Origin: Leucothrix mucor DSM 2157
GTDB lineage: Bacteria > Pseudomonadota > Gammaproteobacteria > Thiotrichales > Thiotrichaceae
Assembly: GCF_000419525.1 (NCBI RefSeq)
Contig: NZ_ATTE01000001.1
Location: 2,774,655 to 2,838,654, forward strand
Length of the DNA stretch: 64,000 bases
Reading direction: 5' to 3'
A model generated the notes under the pieces. It was not told where the DNA came from, searched no databases, and saw only the letters and a list, made by a program, of their open reading frames with translations. Each line of letters opens with the position of its first letter. The stretch's first letter is position 1. A program made the position numbers and the translations under genes. Below, piece by piece: positions 1 through 9,309 of this stretch.

Positions 1-3
1 AGC

Positions 4-810
4 TCACCAGTCACTCCGTTGCATCATGGTTCGACCCAAGCCGAGTAACACCAAGGTCTGAATTATCGGGATGGCGGCTAAACTCAAGGTATTCCATCCG
101 GAAAGTTGTAGTAAAGCCGGAATCTGTGCGCCCGGTAATACCATGTCTAACAGCCATAACCCCGGAAACTGCACAGACAACCAACGGGTTGCAATAGAGA
201 AAACAATCCAGATAATCACCGCATATAACGTGGCTTGACGAGCTGATTTAGCCATGGCGGACACCCAGGCCATTAGCGCGGTGTAAGGCAATAAAACCAA
301 GAGTAAATTGACGAATAAGACACTGGCTAACTCAAGTCCCGGCAATAACAGGTTACTTTGTCGCGACCGGACTAATAAGAGCGTACTCGCGAGTGCCAAG
401 ATAATTAAGATTGCCAGAATCAACATCTGCCCCACAAAACGGCCAAGGAAAATACCATCCCGACTGGCTCGTAAATGTAGTAATCGCAATGTGCCCCGCG
501 CTCGATCAGAGGCGGTTTGATCAGCAGTTAGCAGCACACAAAAAATGGGGAGCAAATACAAAGCAACTACCCAAAACACGGCCAACTCAGGAATCTGCCA
601 AGACAGCAGATTATTAATTATTGTCGAATTAAAAAAGCTGACAATAATACCGCCCGGCGCATCGGCTGTGAAAAACTGCGCGGCACCATAAATGGCATAA
701 CGCAGTACCAAGGCCCACACCAGCGCAAATGCAGTCAGTGACAGCAGTCCACGTCTGGTTAAAAATAGCCGAGCTAGCTCATAGCGAGCAATAATTGCAA
801 TACTGTTCAA
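4..810 (-). CDS. ABC-2 type transporter permease (predicted)
   Basis: A 268-residue, strongly hydrophobic protein with about six membrane segments. A short basic N-terminal stretch (RYELARLFLTRRG) precedes the first segment, as in ABC-2 / GldF-like permeases. A polar loop near residues 95-118 (TADQTASDRARGTLRLL) matches the conserved cytoplasmic loop of these permeases, which follows the first two helices. The stop codon is at the extreme left edge of the window, so the gene is complete. It lies 41 bp downstream of the GH3 lipoprotein gene on the same strand. No ATPase partner is visible; it is probably to the left of the window. The substrate cannot be inferred. Family call fairly secure, function unknown. 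Confidence 0.7.
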   Translation of the reverse strand: MNSIAIIARYELARLFLTRRGLLSLTAFALVWALVLRYAIYGAAQFFTADAPGGIIVSFFNSTIINNLLSWQIPELAVFWVVALYLLPIFCVLLTADQTASDRARGTLRLLHLRASRDGIFLGRFVGQMLILAILIILALASTLLLVRSRQSNLLLPGLELASVLFVNLLLVLLPYTALMAWVSAMAKSARQATLYAVIIWIVFSIATRWLSVQFPGLWLLDMVLPGAQIPALLQLSGWNTLSLAAIPIIQTLVLLGLGRTMMQRSDW

Positions 811-851
811 GGCTTCACCTTAGGAATTATCTGCTCGCATCATGCCGTGCT

Positions 852-2960
852 TCAGGGCTTACCGCAACCTTGAGGCATGGTGTTCACAGGCAAAGTAGCC
901 AACGGTTTGTTCGACTGATCGGCATAGCTTAAACCGTAGCCATATTCAAATAAGGGCTTATTCTTACCTGTTAGTGCTTGCTCAAAGGCTGGCAATTTAA
1001 ACTGTTTGATATGACTAGGCACACGGTTAATTGTGGTGGAACAAGGATGTCCCGGCCAGCTATACGCTAACCTGCCCTTAAAGTCATAACGCACTTTGCC
1101 ATTCGCATTCTTAAACATAACATCACTGATTCCATCGGCTTCGGTGCCCGGTAACCAGGCCGCGATAACGGCGTCAGAGGCATTCAGGTAGTCGTTAATA
1201 TATAAGGGTCTACCAGAGTACAGCACCGTGACGACCTTAAGCCCTTTTTGCTTGAGCGAGCGAATCAGCGCCAGATCTTTCTTATGAGTATCGCTTAGGG
1301 TAGATAACTGCAGTGTTTTCTTGCCCTTGATGTCACCAAAGAACTCGGTATAAGGCCTCTCACCAATCACAACTACTGCCGTATCAACACCATTCAGTTT
1401 TTCAGTGTCAGTCACAACTTTTGATTGCCCTACTAGTTTTGTCACGGCTTGTTTTAGTGTTTTAGAGCCGGGGAAATCTTCTTGTGTATTCTTGGTTCCC
1501 TGCCATGTCATGCTCCAGCCGCCGGTTTGCTTGCTGATATCTTCGAGCGCACTGCCAGCCAGTAATAGCTTATTATCTTGCGCCAGTGGTAGTACTGATC
1601 CATTGTTTTTCAGCAGCACCAATGATTTACGAACAGCTTTACGAGCCAGAGTTCTATGCTCGGCAGCTCCTATCAAAGCCTGATTACCTGCCAATGTGCG
1701 CTTTGATGGGCGTGACTTATTCCACATGCCCGCTCGTAGCTTCATTCTCAGGATACGGCTGACTGCATCATCAATTCGACTCATCGGGATTTCGCCAGTA
1801 GACGCTTGCTTAATCAAGTTCTCACGAAACGCTTTCCAGTCCTTATTGGCAGTCACCATCACAATATCAATACCAGCATTAATTGCCGCTGCGCAGGATT
1901 TAACGCTACACCCCTTGAGTGCCTCATGGCCATTCCAATCTGAAATCACCACGCCATCGAAACCCATTTTTTCTTTTAGTACTTCTGTAATCAAATAATG
2001 GCTACCATGAATCGGCAAGGCTTTCGCAGGTGAGGTGTTGTCAGCTTTCGAGTTATCGGGATGTACCCACTTATTAAATGACACCATGACCGCTTGCGCA
2101 CCAGCATCCAATCCCGAAAAATAGCCTGAGGCGTGAAGGTTTCGGAGCAAATGTTCGTCGTAACGATTATTGCCTCGGTCTTTACCGAACTCAGTGCCGC
2201 CATCGCCAACCCAGTGCTTTACCGTCGCCAATAAACGCTGATCAGTTTTTAACTCTGCCGGCGTGCCTTGAAAACCTTCCACGACTTTTGAAGCATACTG
2301 ATACACGCGCTGAGGGTCTTCAGAGTAACCCTCATAAGTACGCCCCCAGCGGTCATCCCGAGGAACGGCAACTGTTGGCGAGAAAGTCCAATCTAATCCC
2401 GTTGCCAAGACTTCTTTAGCTGTCGCTCGTGAAATGCGATACACCAAATCAGGGTCATTAGCGGCACCTAAGCCGATGTTATGTGGGTACAGCGTCGCAC
2501 CATAGACATTATTATGACCATGCACCGCATCGGTCGCCCATAACAATGGCACACGGAAACCGCGCCCTTGGTAACCCTTCTCCAAGGCCAACCAATATTG
2601 ATCGGCAAGGCTCACCCAATCGGCTGCTGAAGCATGCTTATTTTTACCCGGCCAGCTTCCGCCACCACTTAATATGGAACCAACTCGATATTGTGCTGCC
2701 TCACCAGGGGATATTTGCTGCAACTCTGGCTGAATCATTTGCCCGACTTTGTCATCAAGCGTCATTTTTTTAAGCAAGACTGAAACAGTCTGTTCAATTT
2801 TAAGATCCGCATACAACGATTTGTCCGCAACAGGCCAATCAGCATACTCCTTAAGGATCGGCTGATCGGGCTTACTGATTTTATCCAAGGGACGTTTTGG
2901 AAGAGATCCACACGCTGCAACGGATAATCCTAAAAATACGGTAATAAACGGTCTTAACAT
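852..2960 (-). CDS. Glycoside hydrolase family 3 lipoprotein (beta-glucosidase / exo-beta-glucanase type)
   Basis: A 702-residue protein with a lipoprotein signal peptide ending in a VAAC lipobox (Cys17), so it is probably anchored in the envelope. The GH3 N-terminal TIM barrel carries WATDAVHG (about 141-148), the R-W-G-R-x-Y-E-G-Y-S-E-D segment (about 204-215), KHWVGDGGT (about 248-256) and the nucleophile segment VVISDW with Asp341. The second alpha/beta domain follows from about residue 440. The length and motifs fit the large secreted beta-glucosidase/glucan exohydrolase branch, not the short cytoplasmic NagZ branch. Expected role is release of beta-linked glucose from oligosaccharides or glucans. 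It is divergent from the M23 peptidase gene and upstream of the ABC permease. Confidence 0.9.
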   Translation of the reverse strand: MLRPFITVFLGLSVAACGSLPKRPLDKISKPDQPILKEYADWPVADKSLYADLKIEQTVSVLLKKMTLDDKVGQMIQPELQQISPGEAAQYRVGSILSGGGSWPGKNKHASAADWVSLADQYWLALEKGYQGRGFRVPLLWATDAVHGHNNVYGATLYPHNIGLGAANDPDLVYRISRATAKEVLATGLDWTFSPTVAVPRDDRWGRTYEGYSEDPQRVYQYASKVVEGFQGTPAELKTDQRLLATVKHWVGDGGTEFGKDRGNNRYDEHLLRNLHASGYFSGLDAGAQAVMVSFNKWVHPDNSKADNTSPAKALPIHGSHYLITEVLKEKMGFDGVVISDWNGHEALKGCSVKSCAAAINAGIDIVMVTANKDWKAFRENLIKQASTGEIPMSRIDDAVSRILRMKLRAGMWNKSRPSKRTLAGNQALIGAAEHRTLARKAVRKSLVLLKNNGSVLPLAQDNKLLLAGSALEDISKQTGGWSMTWQGTKNTQEDFPGSKTLKQAVTKLVGQSKVVTDTEKLNGVDTAVVVIGERPYTEFFGDIKGKKTLQLSTLSDTHKKDLALIRSLKQKGLKVVTVLYSGRPLYINDYLNASDAVIAAWLPGTEADGISDVMFKNANGKVRYDFKGRLAYSWPGHPCSTTINRVPSHIKQFKLPAFEQALTGKNKPLFEYGYGLSYADQSNKPLATLPVNTMPQGCGKP

Positions 2961-3375
2961 TTTCAGCCCTGATTAATATAGTTTTGTTTATCATTCGTTC
3001 TACCATCAGGGCATTAATACACGATGAATAATTGATGCTTGAGATGTTTTTTGGATTTTTTAAGGCAAACAATGAACCTTAACGCGTCCTTGTACGGGAA
3101 TCTCCCCACTGACTAAATCGAATTTACGCCCAGCTGTCTAATGAATAAACAATGCGTCGAGGGAAATATTTACTTCCTCGAAACATAGCTTTATTATGGC
3201 ATCGCTTGTGTAGGGAGTAGATTCGATGAACACTAGTTACAAGGTGATTTCGGATTATTAATTTTTTTATGGAGCGTGTTAAATTGCACAGCTGATTTGA
3301 TTCATATTATGAGTCATTCCGGCGTTGTACTTGGTATTTGTAGATGCCATAGCAAACAATACGCTTTAAACTAAT
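2961..3375. other. Intergenic region between divergent GH3 and M23 genes
   Basis: 415 bp with no convincing gene. It must hold the promoters of both divergent genes. One candidate sigma70-type promoter for the rightward M23/anmK operon is listed separately. No strong hairpin or RNA gene was seen. Confidence 0.5.
3283..3310 (+). promoter_or_regulatory. Candidate sigma70 promoter for M23 peptidase-anmK
   Basis: TTGCAC (3283-3288) and TATTAT (3305-3310) are separated by 16 bp and lie about 65 bp upstream of the M23 peptidase start. This is a sequence match only. Confidence 0.35.
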
Positions 3376-4986
3376 ATGGAGCTGCCGATTTTGATTTCTC
3401 GATCAACAGAATCGTCAATCAATAACAAAAGCTGGGATGATGTTTTAGCTCGTTTTGATATTCAAGACCAAGAAGTTGGCCAAATAGGTATCAATGACAC
3501 TGAAACCACAGACTCGGTTATTACTGACAAGGAGGGAAAGCAATCTCCTCGTTGGGCAGCACGTGCTATAGTACTGGTTGGTTGTACCGCCGCATTGGGA
3601 AATATCCCGTTGCAGTCGTTCATTCCAGGTGCCCCTACTGGCAATCACTTCGAGATAACTCTCGGCGACGAACAAGCGATTGCACCTCAAGCTGACACTA
3701 AAGCAGCTCCGGCTATCCAGCAGGCTAGCATCGCTATGCCTCCTCAGAGAACGCCGGTCTCCATTGCTTTGTCAAAAGAGCTTCCGGTAATTGACAGTGC
3801 TAAAGAGCTGGCTTTGCCAAGCAAAGCACTGGAAACTTATGTCGGACATGAGCTAATTAATACTCAGAGCGTTTGGCGTACATATACCGTGCAACGCTAT
3901 GATGACCTGAACAACATCTTCACCAAGCTAAAACAGCGCAAGGCTCTCAGCACTCTTAAGAAAGATAAAGAAATTGCTAAAGCCCTTGAAGCGATGAAGC
4001 TTGGTACTATCGTTCGTGCTAAGTCACACAACGGTAAGCTTGAAGAGCTAGCATTCACTCCAGACAACAAGCAAAGCTTTGTTGTGATGCCAGACGCCGA
4101 AGGCAACTTCACCGGCAAGTGGCAAGAAAAAGTATTTGAAGTTCGTCAGGCCCGCGCTACGTTTGTGGTTAGACAGGGTTTATTTAATGACGGACGCAAA
4201 CTGGAAGTACCTGACAATATTATTCGTCAAGTCATCAGCGTATTTGACTGGGATATCGATTTCTCCAAAGACGTACGCACTGGCGATCAGGTGACGGTTG
4301 TTTTTGAAAACATCTATCACCACGGAGACTTAGTGGGCAGCCAAAATTTATTGGCCGCAGAATTTATCAATAAAGGTAAAATTCACCGCACTATTCGTCA
4401 TACCACTGCTCGTGGCTTAACCGACTACTTTACGCCGGAAGGCCGTGAAATGAAGCGTGCATTTATCCGGACTCCGGTTGCACATGCTCGCGTTTCTTCA
4501 CGCTTTAATCCAGGCCGCTTCCACCCTGTATTGCATAAAATTCGTGCTCATAAAGGCACAGACTTTGCTGCAAAGACTGGCACCCCGATTATCGCAACAG
4601 GCGATGGTGTGATTCAGTTTAAAGGCACTAAAGGCGGCTACGGTAGAACAATTATCCTTAAGCACCGCGAAGGCTACAAAACGCTTTACGCACATATGTC
4701 TCGTTACAAAGACAGTCTAAAGCAAGGCCAAGTGGTTGCTCAAGGTGACATTATTGGCTATGTTGGCGCCAGCGGCTTGGCGACCGGCCCTCACTTACAT
4801 TATGAGTTCAGCCATAACAACACACCGGTTGATTCAATGACCGTTGAGCTGCCCAACAGCATGTCACTCACATCTAAAGAGTTAATACACTTCAGAGCCG
4901 ACGCGATCAATATGAATCTGCAGCTGGATGTTTTACACCGCTTCGCGATGGAAAACTTCGATATAAACAGCGCTACAGGTGGCTGA
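3376..4986 (+). CDS. M23-family peptidoglycan DD-metalloendopeptidase, membrane anchored
   Basis: A 536-residue protein. A cytoplasmic tail of about 58 residues is followed by one membrane segment (about 62-80), so the rest faces the periplasm. Residues about 170-300 resemble the OapA/LysM-like linker region of MepM-type enzymes. The C-terminal LytM domain carries the zinc ligands: H392 and D396 in HKGTD, and HLH at 473-475. All expected ligands are present, so it should be an active endopeptidase cutting peptide crosslinks in murein. It overlaps anmK by 8 bp, which couples wall cutting to recycling of anhydro-muropeptides, a common gammaproteobacterial arrangement. Confidence 0.9.
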   Translation: MELPILISRSTESSINNKSWDDVLARFDIQDQEVGQIGINDTETTDSVITDKEGKQSPRWAARAIVLVGCTAALGNIPLQSFIPGAPTGNHFEITLGDEQAIAPQADTKAAPAIQQASIAMPPQRTPVSIALSKELPVIDSAKELALPSKALETYVGHELINTQSVWRTYTVQRYDDLNNIFTKLKQRKALSTLKKDKEIAKALEAMKLGTIVRAKSHNGKLEELAFTPDNKQSFVVMPDAEGNFTGKWQEKVFEVRQARATFVVRQGLFNDGRKLEVPDNIIRQVISVFDWDIDFSKDVRTGDQVTVVFENIYHHGDLVGSQNLLAAEFINKGKIHRTIRHTTARGLTDYFTPEGREMKRAFIRTPVAHARVSSRFNPGRFHPVLHKIRAHKGTDFAAKTGTPIIATGDGVIQFKGTKGGYGRTIILKHREGYKTLYAHMSRYKDSLKQGQVVAQGDIIGYVGASGLATGPHLHYEFSHNNTPVDSMTVELPNSMSLTSKELIHFRADAINMNLQLDVLHRFAMENFDINSATGG

Positions 4987-6100
4987 ACAAGCTAATACCG
5001 ACTACTTCATTGGCATCATGTCTGGAACCAGCATGGATGCCATTGATGCGGTGTTAGTCGGTTTTAACGAACAAGGTCACCCTCAAGGTCTGGAGGCTCA
5101 CTCTCAGACCTTTCCGCCCGAGTTAAGAAATCAATTAATTGCCTGTATTCAGCCAGATTGGCAAGGGCCGCTTAGCGAGCTTGCCAGCCTACATGTCACC
5201 TTAGGTGAGCTGTATGCAGAAGCCAGCAATCACTTAATTAAAAAAAGCAAAATCCCACCAGAAGCAATAAGCGCTATTGGAAATCATGGGCAAACTGTTT
5301 GGCATCAACCTGATCAACCGCCCTACTTTAGTTGGCAGTTAGGCGATGCGAACCGTATCGCAGAACTCACTGGCATTACCACCGTTGCTGATTTTCGCAA
5401 TCGCGACATGGCAGCGGGCGGCCAAGGCGCTCCACTAGTACCTGCATTTCATCAAGCCGTCTTTGCTCACTCCTCTAAGAATCGGGTAATCGTTAATATT
5501 GGTGGCATTTCTAATATCAGCGTACTTTGCACCGACCAACAGACCTTCGGATTTGATACTGGCCCCGGTAATGCTTTAATGGATGCCTGGAGCCTGCGCG
5601 AGCGTGGATTAGCTTATGATGAGTCTGGCAACTGGGCTAGAAGTGGCAAAGTGATTCCTGAGCTATTGAGTGCGCTTTTAGAAGATCCGTATTTTAAGCG
5701 AGGCTATCCTAAGAGCACCGGAAAAGAACACTTCAATTTGCACTGGTTAGACTCCAAGCTCAACACATCCATGGATGCAGCTGATGTGCAAGCCACACTG
5801 GTTGAGCTAACTGCACAGACTATTGTTGATAGCAGCACACAAGCCTGCAATGCAATTGATGAAGTGTATATTTGTGGGGGCGGCGCAAAGAATGACTATT
5901 TGATGCAACGTTTAAATGCGCTATTTTCACCCACAGTAGTTGGCACGACAGATGATTTAGGTGTGAATACAGATTGGGTCGAAGCAATGGCCTTTGCTTG
6001 GCTAGCAAGACAAACACTACTTGGACTGCCCGGAAACTTACCTGCCGTAACGGGCGCTTCCGGACTTAGAGTCTTGGGTGCGATTTATCCCGCAGGCTAG
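4979..6100 (+). CDS. anmK: Anhydro-N-acetylmuramic acid kinase
   Basis: A 373-residue cytoplasmic kinase with the family signature MSGTSMDAIDAVL at the N terminus, then the ATP-site segments GNHGQTVWH, VNIGGISN and FDTGPGNALMD. AnmK converts 1,6-anhydroMurNAc to MurNAc-6-phosphate in murein recycling. The start is GTG within the end of the M23 peptidase gene (8-bp overlap), implying translational coupling. The length is normal for the family. It converges with panC; the two genes overlap by 4 bp at their 3' ends. Confidence 0.95.
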   Translation: MAEQANTDYFIGIMSGTSMDAIDAVLVGFNEQGHPQGLEAHSQTFPPELRNQLIACIQPDWQGPLSELASLHVTLGELYAEASNHLIKKSKIPPEAISAIGNHGQTVWHQPDQPPYFSWQLGDANRIAELTGITTVADFRNRDMAAGGQGAPLVPAFHQAVFAHSSKNRVIVNIGGISNISVLCTDQQTFGFDTGPGNALMDAWSLRERGLAYDESGNWARSGKVIPELLSALLEDPYFKRGYPKSTGKEHFNLHWLDSKLNTSMDAADVQATLVELTAQTIVDSSTQACNAIDEVYICGGGAKNDYLMQRLNALFSPTVVGTTDDLGVNTDWVEAMAFAWLARQTLLGLPGNLPAVTGASGLRVLGAIYPAG

Positions 6101-6951
6101 CCAAGCGATACCGGAATATTATCAATCAAGCGAATATCACCCAGATAAGCTGCCGCCAGAATCACTAAATCATTATCTTCTTCAGTTGCCGGCATCAGCG
6201 TTTTTGCAGCGCATACCGTAATGTAATCCGGCTTCAAACCTGCACGCTCCAAATCTGCCATAGCCTGCTGCTGTAAAGCTTCAAATGCCTTCTCGCCCGC
6301 TTTAAGCTTGGTTTCAATTATTCGTAGCACCCGATTAACATTGGGCGCTAATGAGCGCTGGTCCGGTGTCAGGCGATTATTACGGGAACTCATGGCTAAG
6401 CCATCCGCTTCTCGCACGGTTGGCGCACCGATAATTTCAACGGGTAAATTTAAATCAGCAACCATCTGACGAATAACCATCAGCTGCTGAAAATCCTTCT
6501 GACCAAATACGGCCACATCTGGTGCGACAATATTAAATAGTTTGCACACGACAGTCGCCACTCCACGAAAATGTCCGGGTCGCGAGCTACCTTCCAGCAA
6601 ACTACTTAAGGATGGAATATCAACCTGCGTAACCAAGCCACCTTGCGGATACATCTCAGAAGCATTGGGATAAAACACCAAATCAACACCTTGCGCTTCC
6701 AGATGCTTAAGGTCGGCTTCTAGAGTACGGGGATAGGCATTAAGATCATCTTCACGATCAAATTGAGTGGGATTAACAAAGATAGATGCGACAGTGCGAT
6801 CACAAATCTGCCCTGCTCGTGAAACTAAGTCCAGATGCCCTGCGTGCAGATTACCCATGGTAGGCACAAAACCAACGCGTTCACCTGAGGCTTTAAATGC
6901 CTGAACAGCTTCCCGAAGCTCTGCAATATGACTAATTACACGCATTGACAC
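6097..6951 (-). CDS. panC: Pantothenate synthetase (pantoate--beta-alanine ligase)
   Basis: A 284-residue enzyme. The HIGH-like motif is seen as MGNLHAGH and the KMSKS-like loop as GLAMSSRNNRL; FVNPTQF and FGQKDFQQL are also present. It condenses pantoate and beta-alanine with ATP to make pantothenate for CoA. It lies 25 bp downstream of folK in a leftward series. panB and panD are not in the window. Full length, no anomaly. Confidence 0.97.
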   Translation of the reverse strand: MSMRVISHIAELREAVQAFKASGERVGFVPTMGNLHAGHLDLVSRAGQICDRTVASIFVNPTQFDREDDLNAYPRTLEADLKHLEAQGVDLVFYPNASEMYPQGGLVTQVDIPSLSSLLEGSSRPGHFRGVATVVCKLFNIVAPDVAVFGQKDFQQLMVIRQMVADLNLPVEIIGAPTVREADGLAMSSRNNRLTPDQRSLAPNVNRVLRIIETKLKAGEKAFEALQQQAMADLERAGLKPDYITVCAAKTLMPATEEDNDLVILAAAYLGDIRLIDNIPVSLG

Positions 6952-6976
6952 ATCCTCAAATAAACGGCTTCGGCTG

Positions 6977-7468
6977 CTATTTAGCTAAGCGAATTAATGA
7001 CTCATCTGACACCACATCCAGACACTCTGCTAGCGAAGTCCCATCTGGAAAGGTTATTTCTGGCGCAATTTCAAACAGCGGGTATAGCACAAACTCACGG
7101 TGCCGCATCCAGCGATGAGGCACCAGCAGGCGCTCGCTATCAATTTCCTGATCGGCATACAGCAGAATATCAAGATCCAGCGTTCGGGCCGACCAGCGCT
7201 CACCATTACGAACACGACCATGCTCATTCTCAAGCGACTGCAATAGATCAAGCAGTGCTTCTGGCTCAAGCAGCGTCTCAAAACCAGCTACCGCATTGAT
7301 GTAATCCGGCTGATCCTGAGGGCCATGCGGCTTGCTCTGATAAAACGATGATACCGTCATGTCACGAACGGCCTCATTCGCCGTTAAAGCCTCAATCGCA
7401 GCAGCCAAGCTCTCTTCTGAACGACCGAGATTACTACCTAAACCAATATAACAACGCTGCCAACTCAT
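6977..7468 (-). CDS. folK: 2-amino-4-hydroxy-6-hydroxymethyldihydropteridine pyrophosphokinase
   Basis: A 163-residue HPPK with the N-terminal GLGSNLG, the pterin-site region QPDYINAV and the Mg2+/ATP signature RTLDLDILLY. It transfers pyrophosphate from ATP to the pterin in folate synthesis. The start overlaps the pcnB stop by 4 bp (ATGA type), so the two are probably translationally coupled. The order pcnB-folK-panC is common in gammaproteobacteria. Confidence 0.96.
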   Translation of the reverse strand: MSWQRCYIGLGSNLGRSEESLAAAIEALTANEAVRDMTVSSFYQSKPHGPQDQPDYINAVAGFETLLEPEALLDLLQSLENEHGRVRNGERWSARTLDLDILLYADQEIDSERLLVPHRWMRHREFVLYPLFEIAPEITFPDGTSLAECLDVVSDESLIRLAK

Positions 7469-8766
7469 TCCGACGCTGGGCCTCTACGCTTATTACGACG
7501 ACGCTTCTTTTTCACATGCGGTACGGCTTTGCACATATCCAATTGGCGTTCGGTATCAGCTTTCTGGAACTCTTCCCACCACGCGGCACTGGCTTGCAGA
7601 TTGACATCATTTTCAGCGACTGAACGCAGACATAAAAAGTCAAATGCAGCCCTGAAACGACGATTTTCTAGGAACGACGTCGCGCGACGGCATGACTTAT
7701 AATCAAAGCGAGACTGCAATAACCAAATCTCACGCGTCACATTACTAAAGCGACGTGGCACGGCGGTAAAACGAACTTGATTGGCCAGCACATCACTAGC
7801 AGCCAACTGCATGCCCTGCGGGTCAGGATAAGACTCCTCCCGATAGCCTGCCTCAAGCTGCTTCATGGGTAACCACAGCATCACAGCAAATAAGAATGCC
7901 GGCGTTACCGACATACCAGCATTGATGCGCTTATCAGTATTCGCTAACGAATCCTCAATCAAGCGCAAAAAATGCCCTGATTGATCAGACTGCAACGCTT
8001 TTTCAGTCGCAGGGAATAAGCTATGAAATAAGCGATAGTCACGCAGCAATTGCAGCACTGGCAATGCCTGACCGCTATGAAATAACTTCAGTACTTCATC
8101 GAATAAGCGCGCAGAGGCGATATTCTCAAGCAATGGCGCTAATTCACGAATTGGCGCCTCACTGCTGGCTTCAATGCTTAAACCCAACTTACCTGCAAAA
8201 CGAATGGCTCGCAGCATACGAACCGGATCTTCGCGATAACGTGTTTCCGGATCACCAATCAGACGTAGCTGACGCTTCTCCAAGTCATCCATTCCGCCCA
8301 CAAAGTCGAGCACTTCGTCGCGGAAAATATCGTAAAACAGGGCATTGATGGCAAAGTCGCGGCGTACGGCATCTTCTTCGATATTGCCATAGACATTATC
8401 ATGCAGAATTCGCCCTTCATGGCCAACCTGACCATGGTCAGAATCATTATGTGGCGCACGAAATGTGGCAACTTCATAATATTCACGGCCAAAATGCACA
8501 TGCGCAAGCCGGAATCGACGCCCGATAATTCGGGTGCTCGGCAATACCGCTTTAATTTGCTCAGGGTGAGCATTAGTCGCGATATCGAAATCTTTCGGCT
8601 CTACTCCCAGCAACAAATCCCGCACGCAGCCACCCACCAAATAGGCGTCATAATTTGCCTCGTGCAGCGCACGCAGAATGGTTAGGGCTTTCGGATTGAT
8701 GGATTCCTTTGATATTCCAAGCTTTGAGGCCGAGATAACAAGGGGGTCATGGTGTGTATGCTTCAA
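7465..8766 (-). CDS. pcnB: Poly(A) polymerase I
   Basis: A 433-residue class II nucleotidyltransferase. The LVGGCVRDLLLG motif is followed by the catalytic DFD. The RRDFAINAL segment and the RLIGDPETRYREDPVRMLRAIRFA motif are characteristic. The C terminus is basic (KKKRRRNKRRG), as expected for RNA binding. It adds A-tails to mRNA 3' ends to promote decay. A CCA-adding enzyme is the alternative, but the long C-terminal region and the pcnB-folK-panC context favour PcnB. Confidence 0.93.
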   Translation of the reverse strand: MKHTHHDPLVISASKLGISKESINPKALTILRALHEANYDAYLVGGCVRDLLLGVEPKDFDIATNAHPEQIKAVLPSTRIIGRRFRLAHVHFGREYYEVATFRAPHNDSDHGQVGHEGRILHDNVYGNIEEDAVRRDFAINALFYDIFRDEVLDFVGGMDDLEKRQLRLIGDPETRYREDPVRMLRAIRFAGKLGLSIEASSEAPIRELAPLLENIASARLFDEVLKLFHSGQALPVLQLLRDYRLFHSLFPATEKALQSDQSGHFLRLIEDSLANTDKRINAGMSVTPAFLFAVMLWLPMKQLEAGYREESYPDPQGMQLAASDVLANQVRFTAVPRRFSNVTREIWLLQSRFDYKSCRRATSFLENRRFRAAFDFLCLRSVAENDVNLQASAAWWEEFQKADTERQLDMCKAVPHVKKKRRRNKRRGPASE

Positions 8767-8835
8767 ATTATAATTCCTATGGGTCGCATTTCCCTCGCTC
8801 TTGCAAGCAGTTTTGCGCCGGATAATAACACAATT

Positions 8836-9309
8836 CTAAAGGATAATACTCTTTGCCATAACAATAGCATCTTCCCTGCCTTTATCAGCCGGATAATAGC
8901 CACGGCGCAAGCCAATCTCATTAAATCCTTCGGACTCGTACAGTGCCAGCGCCGACTGATTTGAAGGACGAACCTCCAGAAAACACATATTGGCATCATA
9001 GTCGCGAGCAGCCAGCTTGAATACGCAATGCAACAACTGGCGCCCCCATCCCTGCCCCTGCCACTTTGGATTTACGCACAAATTCAAAATATGCGCCTCG
9101 CCCACCACTACAGACAGAAATAAATACCCGACAATATCCTTATCTTCCGAGGACTCCAACACCCAGCCGTGGTAATGAGTAGTATGCAGACAATCCCGCA
9201 TAATTTTTTCAGTCCATGGGTGTGGGTAAGCTGCCAACTCAATAGGCATAATGGTTGAGATATCTTGCGCCAACATCGGGCGAAAATGAGTTTTGGGCAA
9301 AGCTGACAT
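8836..9309 (-). CDS. rimI: Ribosomal protein S18-alanine N-acetyltransferase
   Basis: A GNAT-fold enzyme of 157 residues with the acetyl-CoA loop QGQGWG and the C-terminal ALYESEGFNEIGLRRGYY typical of RimI. An in-frame ATG 39 bp further upstream would add 13 residues inside the preceding gene. I chose the ATG at 9309 (MSALPKTHF) because it overlaps the upstream stop by one base (TAATG), the usual coupled arrangement. Expected substrate is the N terminus of ribosomal protein S18. Confidence 0.88.
   Translation of the reverse strand: MSALPKTHFRPMLAQDISTIMPIELAAYPHPWTEKIMRDCLHTTHYHGWVLESSEDKDIVGYLFLSVVVGEAHILNLCVNPKWQGQGWGRQLLHCVFKLAARDYDANMCFLEVRPSNQSALALYESEGFNEIGLRRGYYPADKGREDAIVMAKSIIL

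Noticed and set aside
6997-7299. 100-codon open frame on the plus strand opposite folK
   Set aside because: No ribosome site or recognisable domain, and it lies entirely opposite a well-supported gene.
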